A stretch of DNA of 9,141 nt from Desulfobulbaceae bacterium UBA2276. GTDB taxonomy: Bacteria > Desulfobacterota > Desulfobulbia > Desulfobulbales > Desulfocapsaceae. The notes beneath the pieces were generated by a model. That model was given only the letters and a program-made list of their open reading frames with translations, was not told the origin of the DNA and made no database searches. A program made the translations under genes and the position numbers. The DNA is taken from contig DDWW01000002.1 in the NCBI GenBank assembly GCA_002347085.1, positions 6,145-15,285 of the forward strand. The letters are read 5' to 3'. Every line of letters begins with the position of its first letter. Position 1 is the stretch's first letter. Shown here in pieces: positions 5,248-9,141 of this stretch.

Positions 5248-5651
5248 AAGTCCGGGGTAATAACAAGGAAATATCTTTTTCAAAGGATTCTGTCAGAAGT
5301 GCAATCGAATGATATGCACTTTTCTCAGGACGCACTTGTCCCTTTGTTTGAACAAGCATAAAAAAAGTCGATTATTTCATAGAACCAATCTTCCTCCTTC
5401 TAAAATGAATATTGAGGCTGCGCCGGGTAGAACAGTTATCCCGGCCTTCTTAAATTCCTCCGGAATTCTACAATCAGCATCGAAGCCTTGCATTAGAGAA
5501 AAAGGGGGTCAAGAAAAAGGGGGTCAGGTCTTGCAAACAAGCATTATGAAAACCAACCGACAAAAATCGGCCAACCAGGCACTTCAGCCGACCGCGTGGA
5601 GCTGCTGATTTTCTTCTGCACCTTCAGTGGCGCGGTCGGCTGAGTTTGCCG
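5242..5651 (+). other. cassette 5, no convincing gene
   Basis: These 410 bases between two attC sites contain no ORF I can support. Contents: an imperfect hairpin around AAGTGCA/TGCACTT (about 5298-5322), a small GC hairpin GCCGGG/CCCGGC (5422-5427 with 5440-5445), a 15-bp tandem repeat with a REP-like tail, and then attC 6. Its start (GTTGAAC) and end box (GGCCAAC) do not complement each other, unlike the other cassettes, so it is probably decayed or chimeric. Confidence 0.6.
5497..5526 (+). repeat. 15-bp tandem duplication with REP-like tail
   Basis: AGAAAAAGGGGGTCA occurs twice in direct succession (5497-5511, 5512-5526), then GGTCTTGC. From memory, the string GGGGGTCAGGTCTTGC (5519-5534) resembles motifs that accompany REP-associated tyrosine (Y1) transposases in many bacteria. 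No transposase is present here, so this is at most a relic or a small non-autonomous unit. Confidence 0.65.
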
Positions 5652-5657
5652 TTAGGC
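5569..5657 (+). other. attC site 6
   Basis: R'' is degenerate (GGCCAAC, 5569-5575); R' is GTTAGGC (5651-5657). A perfect 12-bp stem pairs CAGCCGACCGCG (5585-5596) with CGCGGTCGGCTG (5631-5642). GGCACTT against GTTTGCC gives the outer L pairing. Length 89 bases. Confidence 0.85.
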
Positions 5658-5677
5658 TTTATTAATTTGGGAGTCCG

Positions 5678-6748
5678 ATGAAAGAAATTAAAGATTTTAT
5701 ATACCTCGACATGGGAAAAGTGAGTTCACTTTATAGTCAGCTTTCAGGTGGAATTGTCCAGTCTGTAGAAGCATCATCAACATCTACCGAAAACAGTAAG
5801 AACCTCAGAAACTATGATTTTAAAATTTTCAAGCATGAAGCTGGTGGCACTGAAACAGAGTCTCAGATTCTTAAAGAAGTTCGTGTAAGTCACCACGATA
5901 TCTACAACGAGCTTGAGAGAGAACTATTTGAAAAAGGGTATGCGGCTGAAATTGGTGTTGATATTAGAATGGAAGATGTTGATTCAGGTCGGGCCACAAA
6001 AATATTTGAAAGTGCGCTATGCGTTAAGGCTGAAGGCTATGTCGTCCTCGAAGACTATGAGAGAATGACCAGAATTGCCCATAACTATGAGGACATATCA
6101 AAATTTATAAATAATAGTATTAAATCTAGTCTGAACGAAACCCCAGAGTTAAAAGCAATTATTGAGCAGATTGATATCCTGAAAGAGGATATCAAGAAAA
6201 TGAAAAATAGTGCGGCAAAATCCACAAAGAAGCACGAGCTAGAAGAGTTCGATGAAAATCTAAATGAGCTAATAAACTCTAAACAAGTCGGTAAAGTTGA
6301 AGATTGGATTATTGAGGGGCTAAAGACATGGGTTCGGGTCTTTCTTCCTGACATTTTTAATGTACGTTTATATCCGTTTGAAGATTTAGTGAATTTCCAC
6401 GTCATGTCTAATGTGAAAAGAAGCTTTTTCCTTGATGATAACACTGAGTCTCTTCACTACCTGTTCGGTTCTAAGCCGACTATAAAGGTTACAATGCTTG
6501 GAGTTATTACATCGATACCACAGAAAGATGGTGATTCCTTTGAGCCAATGAAAGAATTTGAAGAAACAGATCTCGAGGAAGACGGGAATGAATCTCAATC
6601 AGTCGAGAGTGGATTTCGTGGTGTCTTTCGTGGTTTTGATGGCCTTGAGGAGATGATAAGAACCTGTCGATATCCTCGAATAATGGTTCAACCTATTGCT
6701 ATTTACAGAGCAATCAAGCCTAACAAAACACTACAGCGGACCCGGTAA
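5678..6748 (+). CDS. DUF6414-like protein of cassette 6, function unknown
   Basis: A 356-residue protein. Its opening, KEIKDFIYLDMGKVSSLYSQL, and the following Gly/Ser-rich stretch recall DUF6414 proteins (start FIYLD, SxYSQL); I am moderately sure of that and know no function. Residues about 155-205 are strongly charged and heptad-like (KAIIEQIDILKEDIKKMKNS onward), a probable coiled coil. The second half includes SNVKRSFF, a beta-rich segment IKVTMLGVITSIP, an acidic linker (about 292-308), and a conserved-looking tail FRGFDGLEEMIRTCRYPRIMVQPIAIYR. No signal peptide or membrane segment. GGGAG at 5669-5673 precedes ATG by four bases. The last ten codons run into the attC: NKTLQRTR is encoded by the recombination site, so the true protein may differ in circular or exchanged forms. 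Single gene of its cassette. Confidence 0.7.
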   Translation: MKEIKDFIYLDMGKVSSLYSQLSGGIVQSVEASSTSTENSKNLRNYDFKIFKHEAGGTETESQILKEVRVSHHDIYNELERELFEKGYAAEIGVDIRMEDVDSGRATKIFESALCVKAEGYVVLEDYERMTRIAHNYEDISKFINNSIKSSLNETPELKAIIEQIDILKEDIKKMKNSAAKSTKKHELEEFDENLNELINSKQVGKVEDWIIEGLKTWVRVFLPDIFNVRLYPFEDLVNFHVMSNVKRSFFLDDNTESLHYLFGSKPTIKVTMLGVITSIPQKDGDSFEPMKEFEETDLEEDGNESQSVESGFRGVFRGFDGLEEMIRTCRYPRIMVQPIAIYRAIKPNKTLQRTR

Positions 6749-6805
6749 ACGTCTGCGGCGTTTCGGCAATTTCATTGGCCGGGTCCGCTGAGTTTAGCTT
6801 TATGC
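6718..6805 (+). other. attC site 7, crossover base altered
   Basis: R'' GCCTAAC (6718-6724) exactly complements GTTAGGC at the start of cassette 6. A perfect 12-bp stem pairs CAGCGGACCCGG (6734-6745) with CCGGGTCCGCTG (6779-6790). The R' position reads TTTATGC (6799-6805) where GTTATGC is expected, so the G of the G/TT crossover is T. Last site of the array. Confidence 0.82.
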
Positions 6806-7093
6806 GGGAACAACATCGTCCCCCACAATGGATACAAAGCAATAATCACAAATAACCAAAACCAAAACCAAAAATGATTGATATTAATTCAATGATTACG
6901 ACAAGACTGAACTCAAAACTGGACCCAGTCAATACGATGTTTTTATGAGAAAAAAAGTCTCACAAAAAGTCGTTTCAGACCTTAGGAACCCTTTTTCCGA
7001 GATAGAAAAATCCCTTTTAAGGAAATTCCTATTTCCCTCTCAACATGAAATCAGGCTTCAGGCGAATGGGAGCCGCTGCAAGGGGGTATCGCT
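6806..7093. other. gene-free spacer after the array
   Basis: I see no supportable gene in these 288 bases. They contain three exact ACCAAA units (6855-6872), a partial hairpin pairing CCTTA (6980-6984) with TAAGG (7018-7022), and the ribosome binding site of the next gene. The boundary where native chromosome resumes after the array must lie in here. Confidence 0.5.
7080..7086 (+). promoter_or_regulatory. ribosome binding site supporting a TTG start
   Basis: AAGGGGG at 7080-7086, seven bases before TTG at 7094. The next in-frame ATG (codon 69) would delete the first two membrane segments, so TTG is the likely start. Confidence 0.6.
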
Positions 7094-7894
7094 TTGAATA
7101 ATACGCTTCCTGACATCAATACGCTCAAGACGATTTTCTACTGGGCAGGATTATCTTTATTTCTTGTGCTGGAGTTATGGCTTCCTTATCGGCCATCGAG
7201 CGTATCCAAGCTAAGACGCTGGCTAACAAATCTGCCGCTTTCCATCATTAACGGTTCCATTTATTATCTCCTATATTTTTCTGTCCTTGCAGAAATCATG
7301 GTGCAAGCAGAAAGCCGCCAACTCGGGCTGTTAAACTCATTCGCGATGCCGGACTGGTTGAAAATGGTTTTCGGGATCTTGGTACTTGATTTTGTTCTCT
7401 ATATCTGGCATCTGCTCAACCATGTTGTCCCGCTTTTCTGGCGTTTCCACCGGGTCCATCACTCTGATATGAATCTGGATGTATCGACTGCCAGCCGTTT
7501 TCATATCGGCGAACTTCTTATGTCCGGTCTTGTGCGCATGATGGTTGTCTATGCATTGGGTATTTCTTTTGTTACGTACATGCTCTTCGAAATACTGGTT
7601 AACCTCTCCATACAGTTTCATCACAGCAGCATCAGGATAAATCCTTTTTTTGAAAAATTCTGGATTTGGTTTTTTATCCCCCCCTCGATGCACCGCGTGC
7701 ACCATTCTGTAAAGATAAAAGAACGAGATTCCAATTATGGAGTGCTGTTTTCTTTTTGGGACCGGTTTTTCGGCACCTTGACCTGGGGCATTGATCAGTC
7801 TCTGATAATAATCGGCATTGGTTCACATCATAAATTTGAGGATCTCGGCTTCTGGCATATGTGGCTTCTACCTTTTACGAAGAGAAGCAGCTGA
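7094..7894 (+). CDS. fatty acid hydroxylase (sterol desaturase) superfamily membrane protein
   Basis: A 266-residue integral membrane di-iron enzyme of the FA_hydroxylase/sterol desaturase superfamily, a usual family length. Hydrophobic segments lie at about 12-30, 47-70, 90-105 and 143-172. The histidine clusters that bind the two irons are in the family order: His106-x3-His110, His119-x2-His122-His123 (HRVHHSD), His176-His177, and His200-x2-His203-His204 (MHRVHHS). The following NYGVLFSFWDRFFGT (214-228) is the family's C-terminal signature. Expected chemistry is oxygen-dependent hydroxylation or desaturation of a lipid in the cytoplasmic membrane; the substrate cannot be told. Start is TTG, supported by AAGGGGG and by the membrane topology. 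It precedes a VOC gene by 65 bases on the same strand. Nothing seems missing or broken. Confidence 0.93.
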   Translation: MNNTLPDINTLKTIFYWAGLSLFLVLELWLPYRPSSVSKLRRWLTNLPLSIINGSIYYLLYFSVLAEIMVQAESRQLGLLNSFAMPDWLKMVFGILVLDFVLYIWHLLNHVVPLFWRFHRVHHSDMNLDVSTASRFHIGELLMSGLVRMMVVYALGISFVTYMLFEILVNLSIQFHHSSIRINPFFEKFWIWFFIPPSMHRVHHSVKIKERDSNYGVLFSFWDRFFGTLTWGIDQSLIIIGIGSHHKFEDLGFWHMWLLPFTKRSS

Positions 7895-7947
7895 TAACAA
7901 CGAAAGGATATTCCCTGTCAAGGCCATGTTAAGCCATGACTTTTCCG

Positions 7948-7953
7948 GAAGGA
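7948..7953 (+). promoter_or_regulatory. Shine-Dalgarno choosing the VOC start
   Basis: GAAGGA at 7948-7953 sits six bases before ATG at 7960. The upstream in-frame ATG at 7936 lacks such a site, so 7960 is preferred. Confidence 0.65.
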
Positions 7954-7959
7954 TTAAAG

Positions 7960-8400
7960 ATGGAATGTTTAATAGATCACATCGCTCTCAATGTGGAAGA
8001 TGATGAGAAGATGCTCACCTTCTATTCGCAGGTCCTTCTCTTTGCGACTGAACGGCTGGAGGAATACCGCAGAGGAGACGTGCCCTTTCCGTCTGTGCGT
8101 CTGAATGCGGATATGATTATCGACCTGTTTCCGAAAAAAATGTGGCAGAAAAATTCCGGGACTGGTCAAAATCGCGGGGAATTAAACCATTTCTGTATCG
8201 TCTTGAACAAAGAGGCGTGGGAAAACCTTCTGGAGCGACTTCAGACGAACAAGGTCGCGATAGAAGAAGGCCCGGTTCCACGCTGGGGCGCACACGGCAC
8301 TGGGATATCGATATATTTTCGGGACCCGGAGGGTAACTTTATCGAGACGCGATATTACGAGGGACACAACAGTGCGGCGGAATGCCTTCTTGGATCGTAA
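7960..8400 (+). CDS. VOC (glyoxalase/bleomycin-resistance fold) protein
   Basis: A 146-residue vicinal oxygen chelate protein with two beta-alpha-beta3 halves: IDHIALNVEDDEKMLTFYSQVL (5-26) and LNHFCIVLNKEAWENLLERL (75-94), ending in YFRDPEGNFIETRYYE (119-134). Candidate metal ligands are His7, His77 and Glu129. The family spans lyases, isomerases, dioxygenases and resistance proteins, so the reaction cannot be fixed; length and layout resemble the small VOC proteins annotated as glyoxalase-like or virulence-associated. A start at 7936 would add eight residues but has a poorer ribosome site. It sits between the hydroxylase (65-base gap) and a small membrane protein (85-base gap), and could be in one transcript with them. 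Confidence 0.88.
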   Translation: MECLIDHIALNVEDDEKMLTFYSQVLLFATERLEEYRRGDVPFPSVRLNADMIIDLFPKKMWQKNSGTGQNRGELNHFCIVLNKEAWENLLERLQTNKVAIEEGPVPRWGAHGTGISIYFRDPEGNFIETRYYEGHNSAAECLLGS

Positions 8401-8485
8401 GCGGTAAAATATGCCAACGGAGAAAGCGAAAAGATACTTTTTGGTAGAGCTTTGTATGGTTATTATTCATATTCAGGACTAAAAA

Positions 8486-8710
8486 ATGATCGCAACGTTG
8501 CTTCTGGTTACGGGAATACTGTTCTTCTGGTTGGTTCTCAAGGCCTTTACCTCACGGGAAATCGAGGCGCGGGGATGGGGATTCAGCACGCGAATATACT
8601 ACCGAGATACCGAGCCAGTCAGGTACTGGATAAGTCTTTTGTCCTACCTGGTCATCGCCGTCTGGACGACAGTATTTGCCGTTATGGCGGCTTTAAGCCA
8701 CTCATCTTAA
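8486..8710 (+). CDS. small two-helix membrane protein, unknown function
   Basis: A 74-residue protein with membrane segments at about 2-20 and 46-70 and a basic, aromatic loop between them (REIEARGWGFSTRIYYRDTEPVRYW pattern, residues 24-48). The RYWIS stretch leading into the second helix is typical of small inner-membrane proteins. I do not recognise a named family. AGGA at 8474-8477 is a modest ribosome site eight bases before ATG. It lies between the VOC gene and the multicopper oxidase, 44 bases before the latter's start, which would allow co-expression. Confidence 0.65.
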   Translation: MIATLLLVTGILFFWLVLKAFTSREIEARGWGFSTRIYYRDTEPVRYWISLLSYLVIAVWTTVFAVMAALSHSS

Positions 8711-8740
8711 ATCTTAAGGGTGCCTTGAAAAAATTTGCCG

Positions 8741-8747
8741 AGGAGGG
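8741..8747 (+). promoter_or_regulatory. Shine-Dalgarno of the multicopper oxidase
   Basis: AGGAGGG at 8741-8747 is seven bases before GTG 8755 and 13 before ATG 8761. Spacing favours GTG. Confidence 0.65.
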
Positions 8748-8754
8748 TCAGAAA

Positions 8755-9141
8755 GTGGGTATGTTCACCAAGAACACGAATCGCCTGTCTGTCGCCGCAT
8801 CCCTCAACCAGGTGGTATTGTTGGTGCTGGGATGCATTGCGCTGTTGTTTGTGCTGACGACACAGTTGTCGGCGGCAACAGTGGAATATGACCTTACCAT
8901 TGCCCTTCAGGAGGTGAGCATCACCGGCCAAGCGGTCAGGGCACTCACTGTCAACGGAGGTCTGCCTGGGCCGACCTTGCGCTTCGCCGAGGGTGATCAC
9001 GCCGTGATCCACGTCCACAATCAGTTGGACGAGGAAACTTCGATCCACTGGCACGGGATCCTGCTTCCTAACGCAATGGACGGGGTGCCTTTTGTCACCT
9101 TTCCTCCAATTGCCCCGGGCAAGACATTCACCTACGAGTTC
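8755..9141 (+). CDS. multicopper oxidase (CopA-like), N-terminal part, cut by window end
   Basis: The first 129 residues of an exported multicopper oxidase; the reading frame is open to the window edge, so about three quarters of the protein lies beyond it. A long signal peptide has basic residues at 6 and 10, a hydrophobic core at 20-35, and a likely cleavage near LSAA (38-41). The first cupredoxin domain follows: VEYDLTI, VNGGLPGPTLRFAEGD (66-81), then the copper-binding HWHG (98-101; His98 and His100 are trinuclear-cluster ligands) and ILLPNAMDGVP, ending FPPIAPGKTFTYEF. That order is close to CopA-type copper-resistance oxidases, which oxidise Cu(I) in the periplasm; a laccase-like enzyme is the alternative. 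GTG 8755 is chosen from the Shine-Dalgarno; ATG 8761 is equally in frame. No copper regulator is seen in the window. Confidence 0.9.
   Translation, partial: MGMFTKNTNRLSVAASLNQVVLLVLGCIALLFVLTTQLSAATVEYDLTIALQEVSITGQAVRALTVNGGLPGPTLRFAEGDHAVIHVHNQLDEETSIHWHGILLPNAMDGVPFVTFPPIAPGKTFTYEF

Larger units (their letters stand above)
2208..6805 (+). mobile_element. integron cassette array of six cassettes, no integrase in window
   Basis: Seven attC-like sites, all in the same orientation, alternate with single short genes read in the same direction. Cassette limits at the G/TT crossover are 2306-2627, 2628-3520, 3521-4527, 4528-5241, 5242-5651 and 5652-6799. For five of them the start bases TTRRRY preceded by G are the exact reverse complement of the R'' box at the cassette's end: GTTAGGC with GCCTAAC (cassettes 1 and 6), GTTATGT with ACATAAC (2 and 4), GTTGGGC with GCCCAAC (3). 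Cassette 5 fails (GTTGAAC with GGCCAAC). The stems differ in sequence and length, as in sedentary arrays with cassettes of varied origin. No intI or attI is visible, so locally this looks like a cluster of attC sites lacking an integrase. Confidence 0.88.

Noticed and set aside
5309..5608. 99-codon ORF in cassette 5
   Set aside because: It runs through the tandem repeat (EKGGQ twice) and ends in the attC-encoded tail NQALQPTAWSC, with no good ribosome site or recognisable domain. A decayed gene cannot be excluded.
2208..6805. CRISPR array
   Set aside because: The spaced repeats differ in sequence, length and spacing, carry genes between them, and fit attC structure instead.
6855..6872. Three ACCAAA units
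   Set aside because: Too short and too low in complexity to mean anything without copies elsewhere.
7337..7705. 122-codon minus-strand ORF inside the hydroxylase
   Set aside because: Shadow of a gene with intact di-iron motifs on the + strand.
8707..9054. 115-codon minus-strand ORF over the oxidase start
   Set aside because: The + strand frame shows a signal peptide and HWHG motif, so the antisense frame is a shadow.

Overview
The window reads as bacterial chromosome carrying a cluster of integron gene cassettes between two stretches of ordinary housekeeping and stress genes. Every gene I can support is on the + strand. Thiol peroxidase, a WbuC-family cupin, a membrane di-iron hydroxylase and a CopA-like multicopper oxidase fit a Gram-negative bacterium, proteobacterial or desulfobacterial in the broad sense. 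I cannot name a genus from this sequence.

Region 1 (1-1895): thiol peroxidase tpx, a WbuC-type cupin metalloprotein, and a small secreted protein built on five 11-residue repeats. Just after these lies a short remnant of a second tpx 3' end (about 1834-1895), so tpx was once duplicated here.

Region 2 (1896-2207): a gene-free stretch with a 25-bp hairpin nested inside an outer inverted repeat, bracketed by a 14-bp direct repeat. It also holds a sigma54-like motif and what may be a decayed attC.

Region 3 (2208-6805): seven attC-like recombination sites delimiting six cassettes. They carry a small two-helix membrane protein, an AT-rich HNH-type nuclease, a HEPN plus gamma-glutamylcyclotransferase-like fusion, a nitroreductase, a cassette with no convincing gene, and a DUF6414-like protein. 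Evidence beyond the hairpins: in five of six cassettes the first six bases, with the G of the crossover triplet, are the exact reverse complement of the R'' box at the cassette's own end. That is what a circular cassette that closed on itself and integrated would show. No integrase is visible, so within this window it is an array lacking intI; the integrase could lie outside. The last site has lost the crossover G, so the final cassette may be locked in place.

Region 4 (6806-9141): a 288-bp gene-free spacer, then a fatty acid hydroxylase (sterol desaturase) superfamily membrane protein starting at TTG, a VOC (glyoxalase-fold) protein, a small two-helix membrane protein, and the N-terminal part of an exported multicopper oxidase cut by the window edge. 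Their short gaps and shared strand allow co-transcription.

The best candidates for something undescribed are the HEPN-GGCT fusion, the HNH cassette and the DUF6414-like cassette. All have the single-gene, mobile-cassette setting in which phage-defence or toxin-like functions are often found, but that role is inference here.
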